A DNA stretch of 64,000 nucleotides. Source: Hymenobacter gummosus. Its GTDB lineage: Bacteria; Bacteroidota; Bacteroidia; Cytophagales; Hymenobacteraceae. The DNA is taken from positions 496,001-560,000 of the forward strand of contig NZ_RXOF01000002.1 of assembly GCF_003970915.1 (NCBI RefSeq), read 5' to 3'. Below the pieces are notes generated by a model, which saw only the letters and a list, made by a program, of their open reading frames with translations, did not search any database and was not told the DNA's origin. A program made the position numbers and the translations under genes. Positions 1 to 7,985 of the stretch are shown piece by piece. The first letter of the stretch is position 1, and every line of letters starts with the position of its first letter.

Positions 1-138
1 CCAGCGGGTCGTTGCGGCCGCCACGCGGCTGTCGAATTGGGCGCGCACTAAAAACACGGTTGGGGTAAGTGCCACAAGTTACCCGGTAGCGCCTATATTT
101 AGCCGCGTTGCTAGCCATTAGCCTTCATCCTTAGTCGA
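1..138. other. window edge, no confident gene
   Basis: No gene can be supported here. On the minus strand a frame is open from a GTG at about 48 to the window edge (16 codons), which could be the start of a divergent gene, but it is too short to judge. TATATTTA at 94-101 resembles the Bacteroidota -7 box TAnnTTTG and may serve the DUF2851 gene that begins at 145. Confidence 0.3.
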
Positions 139-144
139 TTGATC

Positions 145-1455
145 ATGCAAGAAGATTTCCTCCACTACGTCTGGCAGCACCAGTATTTCGACAAAGCCAG
201 CCTGCGCACCGAGCAGGGCGACGCGATTGTGGTGCTCAAGCCCGGGTTCCGCAACGCCGACGCCGGCCCCGACTTCCTGGGCGCCCGCCTCATGATCGGG
301 GAGGTAGAATGGAACGGAGCCGTGGAAATTCACCTGCGCGCCTCCGACTGGCACCGCCACCAGCACCAGCACGACCGGAAGTACGACCAGGTGATTCTGC
401 ACGTGGTGCACACCGCCGACCAGCCCGTGCACCGCACCAACGGCAGCGAAGTACCCGCCCTGGCCCTGCAGCCGCGCCTGGATGCCGGCTTGCTCTACGC
501 CTACGAGGCCCTGATGGCCGCCGACGAGGTGCGGCCGCTGCCCTGCGCTGCTGCCCTGCCCACCGTGCCCGAGGTGACGCGCCTGATGATGGTGGAGCGG
601 GTGCTGCTGGAGCGCGTGGAGCAGAAAGCCGCCGCCGTGCAGGAGCTGCACGAGCGCAGCGGCTACGACTGGGAAACCACCGCCTGGCAGGTGCTGGCTG
701 CTGGCTTCGGCTTCAAGAAGAACGCCGAGCCGCTGACCCGCCTGGCCCAGGCTCTGCCGCTGCCCGTGCTGCGCCGCCACCGCCACGACCTCGCCCAGAC
801 CGAAGCCCTGCTGCTCGGACAGGCCGGCCTGCTGCCCGCCGCGGACGAGGCCACGGACGACTACTGTGCTCAGCTGCGCCGCGAATACGACTTTCTGGCC
901 CACAAGTACCAGCTGGGCGGCACGGCCCTGGCCGCCCACGAGTGGAACTTCCTGCGCCTGCGTCCGGCCAACTTTCCCCCGGTGCGCCTGGCGCAGCTGG
1001 CCGCCCTCATCCACGCCCAGCCCCGGCTGTTTCAGCCCCTGCTCGACGCGCCCGATGTGGCGACGCTGGCGCGCATGCTGCTGGCGCCCGTGAGCGAGTA
1101 CTGGCAGCACCACTACCGGCCGGGCGTGGCGGCCACGGGCAAGGTGCCGGCCCTGGGGCGCAGCAGCGCCCACCTGCTCATCAGCAACGTGGTGGTGCCC
1201 CTGCGCGTGGCCCACGCCCAGAGCCTGGGCGACCGGGAAGGCGTGGAGGCGGCCGTGGAGCTGCTTACCCAGCTGCCGCGCGAGCAGAACAGCGTGCTGG
1301 CCCCTTACGAAGCCCTGCGTTTTCAGCACCGCAGCGCCGCCGATTCGCAGGGGCTGCTAGCTTTGCAGCGCGGCTACTGCCAGCCCCGCCGCTGCCTGCA
1401 CTGCGCCATCGGCAGCCGCATCCTCCAACGCAACGTGCCCACTCCCGCTCCGTGA
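145..1455 (+). CDS. DUF2851 family protein
   Basis: A 436-residue protein of the DUF2851 family, a conserved but uncharacterised group common in Bacteroidota. Recognisable features are the N-terminal block with NADAGPDFLGARLMIG and WNGAVEIHLRASDWHRH, and a Cys-containing C-terminus (CQPRRCLHC, then CAIGSRIL). No signal peptide or membrane segment is seen, so it is probably cytoplasmic. An in-frame TTG lies six bases before the ATG at 145; I chose the ATG. The stop codon overlaps the GTG of the next gene (GTGA), so the two are probably translationally coupled. The family call is from recognition of the sequence pattern; no biochemical role is known to me. Confidence 0.85.
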   Translation: MQEDFLHYVWQHQYFDKASLRTEQGDAIVVLKPGFRNADAGPDFLGARLMIGEVEWNGAVEIHLRASDWHRHQHQHDRKYDQVILHVVHTADQPVHRTNGSEVPALALQPRLDAGLLYAYEALMAADEVRPLPCAAALPTVPEVTRLMMVERVLLERVEQKAAAVQELHERSGYDWETTAWQVLAAGFGFKKNAEPLTRLAQALPLPVLRRHRHDLAQTEALLLGQAGLLPAADEATDDYCAQLRREYDFLAHKYQLGGTALAAHEWNFLRLRPANFPPVRLAQLAALIHAQPRLFQPLLDAPDVATLARMLLAPVSEYWQHHYRPGVAATGKVPALGRSSAHLLISNVVVPLRVAHAQSLGDREGVEAAVELLTQLPREQNSVLAPYEALRFQHRSAADSQGLLALQRGYCQPRRCLHCAIGSRILQRNVPTPAP

Positions 1456-2729
1456 AGCTGCTCCTGCTGCTAGTCGGCAATGCCGCCGTGCTCTACGGCC
1501 TCTACCGCTGGCTGCGGACGCAGCGCCAAGTGCCGCAGTTACGGGTGTTTCTGTTGCCCACGCTGGCGTTGCGGTTAGTAGCAGGCCTCAGCAGTGCGCT
1601 GCACCCCAGCGAAGACGCCCGGTATTTTCACGCCTGGGCCAGTCACTTGGCTGCGCAGTTCTGGGCCGCGCCCCTGGACTGGCTGCACATGCTGGGCGGC
1701 GACGAGTTTCATTTCGAGGGCCGCAGCCTGGTGTTTCACGACTATTCCAACACCTTCTTTTTCATGAAGGTGCTCTCGGCATTCAGCTGGCTGACGGGCG
1801 GCTCGTTCCTGGTGCAGGGCCTGTACCTCTCGGTGGCCGCCTACGTGGCCTGCTGGACGCTGGTGCGCGTGCTGAGCCGGCTGTTTCCGGGTAGCCGGGG
1901 CGCGGCCATCGGCGGGCTGCTGCTGTGGCCCTCGGCGGTATACTGGTCGAGCGGCATTACCAAGGAAAGCCTGCTGCTGGCCGGCAGTGCCCTGCTGCTG
2001 GCCGGTGCGCTGCCGTTGCTTTACCGCCCCACCGAGCCCGGCCGCTGGCGTTGGGCGCTGCTGGCGGTGCTGGGGGCCTGGCTGGCGTTTAAGATGCGGT
2101 TTTTCTTCGGCGGGGCCTTGGTAGCCATGCTGCTGGCCCTGGCCGTGGTGCGCGCCGCCGAGGTAGCGGCCGGTGGACTGCGGCGGCGCTGGCAGGTCTT
2201 GCTGTTCGGGCTGCTGCTGGCGGCGGGGCTGCGGCTGGCCGGGGAGGTAAGCCCGGTGTTCCGGTTCAATAAATTCGCCAGTCAGCTCACCCGCACCTAC
2301 GCCACGCTGCGGGAAAAGTCCATCGGCCGGCCCCACATTGCGCTGCCGCACCTGGCGCCCACGGCTGAGGGTATTTTGCTCAGCGTCCCCAAGGCTGCTG
2401 CCAGCACCCTACTTCGGCCCTTCGCCTGGGAGGGCGACACGGTATTCTACGGTTTTGCGGCCCTGGAAAACCTCGGTTTGCTGCTGCTTACTGCCCCCGC
2501 GGGCTGGGACCAGCTGCGCCGCCGGCCGGTGCCCTTGCCCTTCGCCCTGGCGCTGGTGCTGCTCACGTATTGCCTGGCCATGGCCGCGCTGGTGGGGCTG
2601 AGCACCCCCAACCTCGGCACGCTCAGCCGCTACCGCGCGCCCTGGCTGCCGCTGCTGGTGTATTTGCTGCTGTGCCAGCCCACCGTGGGCGGCTGGCTGC
2701 GGCGCCTGCGCGGGCTGGAGCTGCGCTAG
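1452..2729 (+). CDS. polytopic inner-membrane protein
   Basis: A 425-residue, very hydrophobic protein with roughly 9-11 predicted transmembrane segments, starting with a short TM segment (VKLLLLLVGNAAVLYGLY). The GTG start overlaps the TGA of the DUF2851 gene by four bases; the same frame is open much further upstream, but that part is the shadow of the DUF2851 gene. The layout (a soluble loop with SEDARYFHAWASHLA after the first helices, then paired hydrophobic helices) resembles the membrane glycosyltransferase or O-antigen polymerase fold seen in many Cytophagales, but I see no diagnostic catalytic motif. Function unknown. Confidence 0.75.
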   Translation: MKLLLLLVGNAAVLYGLYRWLRTQRQVPQLRVFLLPTLALRLVAGLSSALHPSEDARYFHAWASHLAAQFWAAPLDWLHMLGGDEFHFEGRSLVFHDYSNTFFFMKVLSAFSWLTGGSFLVQGLYLSVAAYVACWTLVRVLSRLFPGSRGAAIGGLLLWPSAVYWSSGITKESLLLAGSALLLAGALPLLYRPTEPGRWRWALLAVLGAWLAFKMRFFFGGALVAMLLALAVVRAAEVAAGGLRRRWQVLLFGLLLAAGLRLAGEVSPVFRFNKFASQLTRTYATLREKSIGRPHIALPHLAPTAEGILLSVPKAAASTLLRPFAWEGDTVFYGFAALENLGLLLLTAPAGWDQLRRRPVPLPFALALVLLTYCLAMAALVGLSTPNLGTLSRYRAPWLPLLVYLLLCQPTVGGWLRRLRGLELR

Positions 2730-2771
2730 CCGCGCGAGTGGGGGCGTGCTGCGTTTCCGGGGCGGCTGCCG

Positions 2772-2779
2772 TATCTTTG
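2772..2779 (+). promoter_or_regulatory. Bacteroidota -7 box (TATCTTTG) for the NeuD-like gene
   Basis: TATCTTTG is an exact match to TAnnTTTG and lies 48 bases before the ATG at 2828. The -33 region has only TTT at about 2754 and no TTG, so the upstream element is weak. Confidence 0.5.
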
Positions 2780-2827
2780 CGGCTTAGCGTGCCCCACCGC
2801 GGGTGCCCTTTCCCGATAGATTCGCGC

Positions 2828-3466
2828 ATGGAAAATCCCGTAATCATCCTTGGTGCCCAGACCGTCGGCACCGCCGCCCTCGACGCCTTTACCAGCAACG
2901 ACGTGGTGGTGTACTGCCTGCTCGACGACAACCCCAAGCTCAAGGACACCGATCTGCACGACGTGCCCATCATGGGCGCCACCGACGACGAGGAGATGCT
3001 GAAGCTGCTCGGCAAGAAGTGTGAGGTGTTTGTGGCTACCGAAGACACCGCCTCGCGCAAGGCCCTGACCAATATGCTGCGCGAGGAGTACCAGCAAGTG
3101 CCCGTCAACGCCATTCACCGGGCCGCCAGCGTCTCGGAGCACGCCTGGCTGGGCCACGGCAACCTGGTGGCCGCCGGTGCGGTGGTGGCCTCCGACGCTA
3201 AGGTGGGCAGCGGCTGCCTCATCGGCGTGCGGGCCGTGGTGGATGTGCGCGCTCAGCTGGCCGACTACGTGCAGCTCGGGGCCGGGGCCATCGTCAACGC
3301 CGACGCCGAAATCGGCGAACAGGCTTTTATCGGCTCGGGTGCCGTGGTGGTGTCGGGCGTCAAAATCGGCGCCAAGGCCCGCGTGGGCGCCGGCGCCGTG
3401 GTCGTGGCCGACGTGCCCGCCAACCAGACCGTGTTCGGCAACCCGGCTCAGATAATTAAAAATTAA
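2828..3466 (+). CDS. NeuD/PglD-type sugar O/N-acyltransferase
   Basis: A 212-residue protein of the NeuD/PglD/VioB acyltransferase family, which transfers an acetyl group from acetyl-CoA to an activated sugar for surface polysaccharides. The N-terminal 75 residues form a Rossmann-like sugar-nucleotide domain (VIILGAQTVGTAALDAF, CLLDDNP). The C-terminal half has left-handed beta-helix hexapeptide repeats (for example IGSGAVVVSGVKIG) and ends with the usual VFGNPAQII. The histidine in WLGHGNLV fits the expected catalytic base. The last four residues (IIKN) and the TAA are encoded by the AT-rich repeat that follows. The substrate cannot be told; a -7 box lies 48 bases upstream. Confidence 0.85.
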   Translation: MENPVIILGAQTVGTAALDAFTSNDVVVYCLLDDNPKLKDTDLHDVPIMGATDDEEMLKLLGKKCEVFVATEDTASRKALTNMLREEYQQVPVNAIHRAASVSEHAWLGHGNLVAAGAVVASDAKVGSGCLIGVRAVVDVRAQLADYVQLGAGAIVNADAEIGEQAFIGSGAVVVSGVKIGAKARVGAGAVVVADVPANQTVFGNPAQIIKN

Positions 3467-3563
3467 GAATTAAAAATTGAGAATTAGGAACGAAAGCCTG
3501 CTGGCGCGTTGCTGCTCTCAACCGATAATTCTTAATTTTTAATTCTTAATTTTTAATTGAAAA
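3451..3563. repeat. AT-rich inverted repeat between NeuD-like gene and trhO
   Basis: Two AT-rich arms (about 3451-3488 and 3524-3560), built from AATTAAGAATTAAAAATT-like units and their reverse complement, flank a GC-rich loop. The element fills the whole gap between two codirectional genes: it encodes the last residues and stop of the first and ends at the ATG of the second. Two relatives lie at 21241-21364 and 57241-57358. Possible roles are a hairpin acting on mRNA ends, or a non-autonomous mobile element. Confidence 0.85.
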
Positions 3564-3564
3564 A

Positions 3565-4518
3565 ATGGATTTCCGCGTCCTGCTTTACTACTGCTACTCG
3601 CACATCGAAGAGCCCGAGGTGTTTCGGGAGCAGCACCACCGGCTGTGCCTGAGCCTGAACCTGCGCGGCCGCATCATCGTGGCCGAAGAGGGGCTGAACG
3701 GGACGGTGTCGGGCACGGTGGCCGACTGCGAAGCCTACATGCAGGCGGTGAAGGCCGACGCCCGCTTTGCGGCCCTGGAGTTTAAGGTGGAGGAGGCCCC
3801 GGCCCACACCTTCCAGAAGCTGCACGTGCGCGTCAAGCCGGAAATTGTGCACGTGGGCCTGCCCGCCATCAAGCCCTACGAGCGCACCGGCGTGCACCTC
3901 TCGCCGGAGGAGTTCCGGGCCATGAAGGACCAGGACGACGTGGTCATCCTCGACGTGCGCTCCGACTACGAGCACCACCTCGGCCGCTTCAAAAACGCCG
4001 TGACGCTCGACATCGGCAACTTCCGCGAGTTTCCCGACAAGGTGGAGGAGCTGCGCCAGTACCAGGACAAGAAAATCCTGACCTACTGCACCGGCGGCAT
4101 CAAGTGCGAAAAAGCCTCCGCGTTTCTGCTGGAGCAGGGCTTCGAAAACGTGTACCAGCTGCACGGCGGCATTATCAAATACGGCCTCGAAGCCGGCGGC
4201 GAGGATTTTGAGGGCAAGTGCTACGTCTTCGACGGGCGCGTGGCCGTCGACGTCAACACCGTCAACCCCACCGTCGTGGCCCAGTGCATCAGCTGCGGCC
4301 GGCCCGACGAGCGGATGGTGAACTGCGCCAACCCGCACTGCAACGCCCACGTGGTGCTCTGCGAAACCTGCGCCGCGCAGCGCGAAGGCGCCTGCTCCGA
4401 CGCCTGCCAGCAGCACCCCGACAAGCGCCCCTACGACGGCACCGGCACCTACCCCAAGCTCAGCAACCACTACAACCCCGAGCAGGGCCTGACCTCCTAC
4501 CGCGCCCCGGCACGGTGA
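3565..4518 (+). CDS. trhO: tRNA uridine(34) hydroxylase TrhO (rhodanese family)
   Basis: A 317-residue YceA/UPF0176 protein, now called TrhO, which hydroxylates U34 of certain tRNAs on the way to 5-(carboxymethoxy)uridine. The N-terminal ferredoxin-like domain (about 1-100) has the family signature AEEGLNGTVSGT. The rhodanese domain (about 115-215) has the active-site loop YCTGGIKCEKAS with its catalytic Cys, and a second Cys (KCEKA) typical of this family. The C-terminal 90 residues are Cys-rich (CISCGRPDERMVNC, CETC, CSDAC), a likely zinc-binding tail common in the long members. The length fits the family. The ATG directly follows the AT-rich repeat; a hairpin terminator lies about 85 bases downstream. 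Confidence 0.92.
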   Translation: MDFRVLLYYCYSHIEEPEVFREQHHRLCLSLNLRGRIIVAEEGLNGTVSGTVADCEAYMQAVKADARFAALEFKVEEAPAHTFQKLHVRVKPEIVHVGLPAIKPYERTGVHLSPEEFRAMKDQDDVVILDVRSDYEHHLGRFKNAVTLDIGNFREFPDKVEELRQYQDKKILTYCTGGIKCEKASAFLLEQGFENVYQLHGGIIKYGLEAGGEDFEGKCYVFDGRVAVDVNTVNPTVVAQCISCGRPDERMVNCANPHCNAHVVLCETCAAQREGACSDACQQHPDKRPYDGTGTYPKLSNHYNPEQGLTSYRAPAR

Positions 4519-4602
4519 GAGGGGAGGCGGAATGATAAGTAAAGAATGGAGGCAGCTTGCTTCCCTTCGCAGCGTCAGCAGCTTAACGGGCCCAGCGTCC
4601 GA

Positions 4603-4639
4603 CGGCGCGGCTCAAACATTGTTTGGGCCGCGCCGTTTT
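4603..4639 (+). terminator. rho-independent terminator after trhO
   Basis: CGGCGCGGCTCAAACA pairs with TGTTTGGGCCGCGCCG (one mismatch or wobble) around a two-base loop, followed by TTTT. It is 85 bases after trhO and ends 57 bases before the next start codon, so it could also act in the leader of the nucleoside phosphorylase gene. Confidence 0.75.
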
Positions 4640-4695
4640 CGTTTAATCTGCGTAAATCGTCCTTCTTCTTTCCTCATTCATCATTCCCACGCGCC

Positions 4696-5568
4696 ATGCC
4701 GATTCCTTCGTCGGAGCTCATCCTGAACCGCGACGGCAGCATCTACCACCTGAACCTGCTGCCCGACCACATTTCCGATACCATCATCACCGTCGGCGAC
4801 CCGGACCGGGTGGCCCTCGTGAGCCAGCACTTCGACTCCATCGAGACGCAGGTGAGCAAGCGCGAGTTTGTGAGCCACGTGGGTTACTACCGCGGCAAGC
4901 GCCTCACCGTGGTGTCCACCGGCATCGGCACCGACAACCTCGACATCGTGCTCAACGAGCTGGACGCGCTGGTCAACGTGGACTTCGTGACCCGGGAAGT
5001 GTGCCCGCCGGAAGAACGCATTGCCCTGCGCATCATCCGCATCGGCACCAGCGGGGCGCTGCAGCCCGATATTCCCGTCGGCTCCCACCTGGTGTCGGAG
5101 CACGCCGTGGGCCTGGAGTCGCTGATGCAGTTCTACCCGCTGGTCGAAACTGGGGCCGAAATCGAGTTTGCCACCGCCGTGCAGCAGGCCGTCGGGCTCG
5201 ACTACCGCCCGTACTGCGTGCTCGGCTCCGACCTGCTGCGTGAGCAGCTGGGCCAGGGCATGGTCACCGGCAACACCGTCACCTGCCCCGGCTTCTACGG
5301 CCCGCAGGGCCGCGCCCTGCGCCTGCAGCCCCGCTTCCCCGACCTCATCGACCGCCTGGCCCAGGTGCAGTACAGCAACGCCGAGGGCACCTTCCGCCTG
5401 ACTAACTTCGAGATGGAAACCGCCGGCTACTATGCCCTGGGCCGGATGCTGGGCCACGAAGTGGTGTCGTTGAACGCCATCGTAGCCAACCGTGCCACCG
5501 GCGAATTCGCCGAAAATTCCGACCAGGTGGTCAACGATTTGATTGCGAAGACGCTGGAACGCCTCTAA
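4696..5568 (+). CDS. nucleoside phosphorylase (uridine phosphorylase-like)
   Basis: A 290-residue member of the PNP/UDP phosphorylase superfamily, which splits nucleosides with phosphate into base and ribose 1-phosphate for salvage. Family marks are TVGDPDRVALV near the N-terminus, the phosphate-binding stretch VSTGIGTDNLDIV, IGTSGALQPDIPVGSHLV, and NFEMETAGYYALG with the ribose-contacting Met and Glu. The frame is open 50 codons further upstream, but that stretch crosses the trhO terminator, and the ATG at 4696 gives the family's usual N-terminus. Uridine phosphorylase is the closest match by motif, but purine nucleosides cannot be excluded. Its stop abuts a CGGATTT repeat. Confidence 0.88.
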   Translation: MPIPSSELILNRDGSIYHLNLLPDHISDTIITVGDPDRVALVSQHFDSIETQVSKREFVSHVGYYRGKRLTVVSTGIGTDNLDIVLNELDALVNVDFVTREVCPPEERIALRIIRIGTSGALQPDIPVGSHLVSEHAVGLESLMQFYPLVETGAEIEFATAVQQAVGLDYRPYCVLGSDLLREQLGQGMVTGNTVTCPGFYGPQGRALRLQPRFPDLIDRLAQVQYSNAEGTFRLTNFEMETAGYYALGRMLGHEVVSLNAIVANRATGEFAENSDQVVNDLIAKTLERL

Positions 5569-5620
5569 TCACGGATTTGGACGGATTTTTCGGATTTCAC
5601 GGATTTTGTGGACGATTGTA

Positions 5621-5648
5621 GAGCCGAAGCGACCAGCTTCGGCTCTTT
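5621..5648 (+). terminator. terminator of the nucleoside phosphorylase gene
   Basis: Perfect 10-bp stem GAGCCGAAGC/GCTTCGGCTC with a five-base loop and a following TTTTCG. It lies in the loop of the CGGATTT element. Confidence 0.8.
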
Positions 5649-5681
5649 TCGTTCGTTGCTGCCCTAGCGGGGTTGAATGCA

Positions 5682-5709
5682 AACAGCCCGACCATTTGGC
5701 CGGGCCGTT
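5682..5709 (-). terminator. terminator of the 99-residue gene
   Basis: Stem CGGGCCGTT/AACAGCCCG (one G-T type mismatch), read on the minus strand and followed by TTTGC. Its loop and stem resemble the hairpin after the ferredoxin gene at 7807-7836. Confidence 0.55.
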
Positions 5710-5770
5710 GCTTCTGGCGGAAATCGTCCACAAAATCCGTGAAATCCGAAAAATCCGTCCAAATCCGTGA

Positions 5771-6070
5771 TTAATAGAAATCAAAGCCGATGATGGCGTG
5801 CAGCGGCAGCGTGGCGCCGGCTTTCAGGGTCAGGTAGCTTTCGTGCACGGCCCAGACGGTGGTTTGCACGCGCTTGGTTTGCCCGTCGGCGGTTTGGAAG
5901 TAGATGTCGAGCTTGCCGTGCTCGTTGTTGCCGAGGGCGCAGGCACGGTCGGCATCGAAGCGGCGGAGCTTACGCTCTTCAGCGGTGGCGAGGACGTCCT
6001 CGTGGGGGAAGTGGAGGGTCGGAATCGTTTCCTTGGCAACGGTTTCGGCCGATTGGGTGAGAGCTTGCAT
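5771..6070 (-). CDS. conserved hypothetical protein, 99 aa
   Basis: A 99-residue soluble protein without signal peptide or membrane segment. The N-terminal third is helical and charged; the rest (GKLDIYFQTADGQTKRVQTTVWAVHESYLTLKAGATLPLHAI) looks like a small beta barrel. Proteins of this shape are common in Hymenobacter and relatives next to unrelated housekeeping genes, but I cannot name a family with a known role. The ATG at 6070 starts a frame with normal codon use for the region, and the gene has its own terminator-like hairpin, which supports it as real. It stands alone between a convergent neighbour and a codirectional upstream one. Confidence 0.75.
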   Translation of the reverse strand: MQALTQSAETVAKETIPTLHFPHEDVLATAEERKLRRFDADRACALGNNEHGKLDIYFQTADGQTKRVQTTVWAVHESYLTLKAGATLPLHAIIGFDFY

Positions 6071-6183
6071 GAGCTTCTAATCGGTAGGTTCTGGTAAACG
6101 GAGTACAAACAACCGTGCCAAAAACGACGCCGCCCGTGAAGACTGCGTGAACCCGGAAAAAATCGGTGGCGCGGCGGTCCTTT

Positions 6184-7200
6184 CTACGGCAGCGCCGTCA
6201 AAAAGGCCATCGTGTCCACCCCGTCGGCGTAGTCGCCGACGCCCGGCTGCTGGGCCCGCCCGGCCGGCACGGAGCCGGGAAACCAGCCATTCACCGACAC
6301 CACAATCTGCGTTTTATCGGCCACATCCGCAAGCTGTTGGCGCAGGTCCTGCTCGTCGTGGTACTCGCTGTAGTGCAGCACCGAAATGGGCGACACCAGC
6401 TGCATACTTTCGGTCAGCAATAAAAAGCCGTTGTCGAGGTGCGGCACGCGGTTCACCAGCAGCAGGCTTTTCTGGTAGTCGTAGTTGTTGTGGTAGCGGT
6501 TGTGGTGGTCGACCTGCTCCCAGGGCTGCATGGCGTCGAGGAAGGGGCGGAAATCGTAGCCCGCAGGCACCAGCAGGCGCGACACGTTGCGGCAGCCCAG
6601 GCCGTAGTACTGAAACACGTCGGGGCCGAATTTGGCCAGCTCCTCGCGCGGCTCCAGGCCGGCCAGCACCCCGATGCTGGATCGGTTGCGGCGAATCAGG
6701 TTGGGCTTCTTGCTGAAGTAGTACTCGAAGTAGCGGGCGGTGTTGTCGGAGCCGGTGGCAATGAAGGCGTCGGCCTCGCGCAGCATGTCCACAAACTGCA
6801 GCTGCCCCTCGAAGCGCGGCTCGATTTCCAGCAGTTGCTGGCCCACCCAGCGCAGCAGCAGGTTGTCGTCGGCCGAGAGCTTGGCCAGCAGGATGTGGCC
6901 GCTGAGCAGCACGCAGAGCATATCGTGAAAGCCCACCAGCGGAATGTTGCCGGCCATGACCACGCCCACGCGGCGCGGCGCCGTTTGCGGCTCCGGGGGG
7001 TACTGGGCGGCCCAGGCGGTCAGCGGCTCGGCTTCAAGCAAGGCGGCCACGCCCTGGAAGGCGGCGCGCACGTTGGGCTCGTCGAACCAGGGGTTGTGGT
7101 TGCGGGCGCGGGCGGCCAGGGAGTACAGCTCGTCGTCGGAAAGGCTGCGCAGGCGCTGGCCCAGGCGGATAAAGGCGGCGAGGCGTTCGGAATGAGTCAT
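6184..7200 (-). CDS. acyl-CoA reductase (LuxC-like)
   Basis: A 338-residue LuxC-type acyl-CoA reductase, which reduces a fatty acyl thioester to an aldehyde with NAD(P)H through a Cys-bound acyl intermediate. The family pattern is clear: nucleotide-binding segment VGVVMAGNIPLVGFHDML, AFIATGSDNTARYFEYYF, and the catalytic Cys in YYGLGCRNVSRLLVP. The frame is open for 53 codons upstream of the ATG at 7200, but these cover the shared promoter region and have no family match. It is divergent from a ferredoxin gene 176 bases away, an arrangement I know from other Bacteroidota, which suggests the ferredoxin may take part in the same redox step. The physiological substrate is unknown. Confidence 0.88.
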   Translation of the reverse strand: MTHSERLAAFIRLGQRLRSLSDDELYSLAARARNHNPWFDEPNVRAAFQGVAALLEAEPLTAWAAQYPPEPQTAPRRVGVVMAGNIPLVGFHDMLCVLLSGHILLAKLSADDNLLLRWVGQQLLEIEPRFEGQLQFVDMLREADAFIATGSDNTARYFEYYFSKKPNLIRRNRSSIGVLAGLEPREELAKFGPDVFQYYGLGCRNVSRLLVPAGYDFRPFLDAMQPWEQVDHHNRYHNNYDYQKSLLLVNRVPHLDNGFLLLTESMQLVSPISVLHYSEYHDEQDLRQQLADVADKTQIVVSVNGWFPGSVPAGRAQQPGVGDYADGVDTMAFLTALP

Positions 7201-7256
7201 AGGAAGGGAAAAGCGGAATCCGGGGGCGAAAGTTCGCAAGAAAGCGCCGCCGGTAC

Positions 7257-7264
7257 TACTTTTG
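7257..7264 (+). promoter_or_regulatory. Bacteroidota -7 box (TACTTTTG) for the ferredoxin gene
   Basis: TACTTTTG matches TAnnTTTG exactly. It lies 113 bases before the ferredoxin ATG in the divergent space; a TTCG at 7233 is at about the right distance for the -33 element. Confidence 0.55.
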
Positions 7265-7376
7265 CCCGACTGTACGCACCCCAGCGGCGCCCCGCGCGGA
7301 GGGCTTGAGCCAACCCCAGGCCCCCGCCGCTGCGTATCAGGCCCTAACAAGACTCTCAACCTGACGACCTACGGCC

Positions 7377-7727
7377 ATGGCCATCATGATTACCGACGAG
7401 TGCATCAATTGTGGTGCCTGCGAACCGGAATGCCCCAATAACGCCATTTACGAAGGCGGTGCCAACTGGCGCTGGGCCGACGGCACCAGCCTGAAAGGCG
7501 CGGTGGAAGTCGACGGCGGCAAGCAGGTGGACGCCACCTCGCCCCAGACGCCCGTCTCCGACGAGTACTACTACATCGTATCGGATAAGTGCACCGAGTG
7601 CGTGGGCTTCCACGAGGAGCCCCAGTGCGCCGCCGTCTGCCCCGTCGACTGCTGCGTGGACGACCCCGACTACCGCGAAACCCAGGAGCGCCTGCTGCAG
7701 AAGAAAGACTGGCTGCACGTCGCCTAA
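7377..7727 (+). CDS. 4Fe-4S dicluster ferredoxin
   Basis: A 116-residue bacterial-type ferredoxin. The first cluster motif is CINCGACEPECP near the N-terminus; the second is CTECVGFHEEPQCAAVCPVDC, with the longer spacing between the second and third Cys typical of the Alvin-type ferredoxins. About 45 residues separate the two motifs. It is a low-potential electron carrier in the cytoplasm. It is transcribed away from the acyl-CoA reductase and has its own promoter box at 7257 and a hairpin terminator at 7807. The TAA is one base from the start of a CGGATTT repeat. Confidence 0.92.
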   Translation: MAIMITDECINCGACEPECPNNAIYEGGANWRWADGTSLKGAVEVDGGKQVDATSPQTPVSDEYYYIVSDKCTECVGFHEEPQCAAVCPVDCCVDDPDYRETQERLLQKKDWLHVA

Positions 7728-7806
7728 ATCACGGATTCAAACGGATTTTTCGGATTTCACGGATTTTGTGGACGATTGCTCCCTATATCAAATTGTCCAC
7801 CATATC

Positions 7807-7836
7807 AAACAGCCTGGCCACATAGCCGGGCTGTTT
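7807..7836 (+). terminator. terminator of the ferredoxin gene
   Basis: Stem AAACAGCCTGGC/GCCGGGCTGTTT with one mismatch, followed by GCATTT. Confidence 0.7.
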
Positions 7837-7872
7837 GCATTTATGCCGGTCCGGTTTAGCAGCAAATGAAAC

Positions 7873-7898
7873 GAGCCGAAGCTGTTCGGCTTCGGCTC
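7873..7898 (-). terminator. terminator of the sugar amidotransferase gene
   Basis: Stem GAGCCGAAGC/GCTTCGGCTC, the same stem as at 5621, here followed on the minus strand by GTTTCATTTG. Confidence 0.65.
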
Positions 7899-7985
7899 CT
7901 TATTCGTTCACAAAATCCGTGAAATCCGAAAAATCCGCACGAATCCGTGATTCGTGAAATCCGAAAAATCCGTCTAAATCCGTGA

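Larger units (their letters stand above)
5569..5773. repeat. CGGATTT inverted-repeat element with two convergent terminators
   Basis: Left arm about 5569-5617 and right arm about 5723-5773 are inverted copies built from TCACGGATTT-like units (TTCGGATTTCACGGATTTTG in the middle of the arm). The arms begin directly at the stop codons of the two convergent genes that flank the element. The loop carries two hairpins: GAGCCGAAGC/GCTTCGGCTC followed by TTTT (5621-5648, plus strand) and AACAGCCCG/CGGGCCGTT (5682-5709, suited to the minus-strand gene). Relatives lie at 7729-7988 and 58596-58645. Confidence 0.88.

Noticed and set aside
118-1329. Long minus-strand open frame (403 codons) opposite the DUF2851 gene
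   Set aside because: Shadow of a GC-rich gene: composition is His/Gln/Val/Gly-rich with no family likeness, and the plus-strand protein is a clear family member. The same applies to many long antisense frames, for example 10442-11794, 13597-15369, 34660-36636, 37827-40334 and 44705-46612.
5543-5784. Short open frames on both strands across the CGGATTT element
   Set aside because: They are translations of the repeat arms (residues like FGRIFRISRILWT on both strands) and differ only by the loop.
7201-7359. N-terminal extension of the acyl-CoA reductase
   Set aside because: Fifty-three extra codons cover the divergent promoter space and contain no family sequence.
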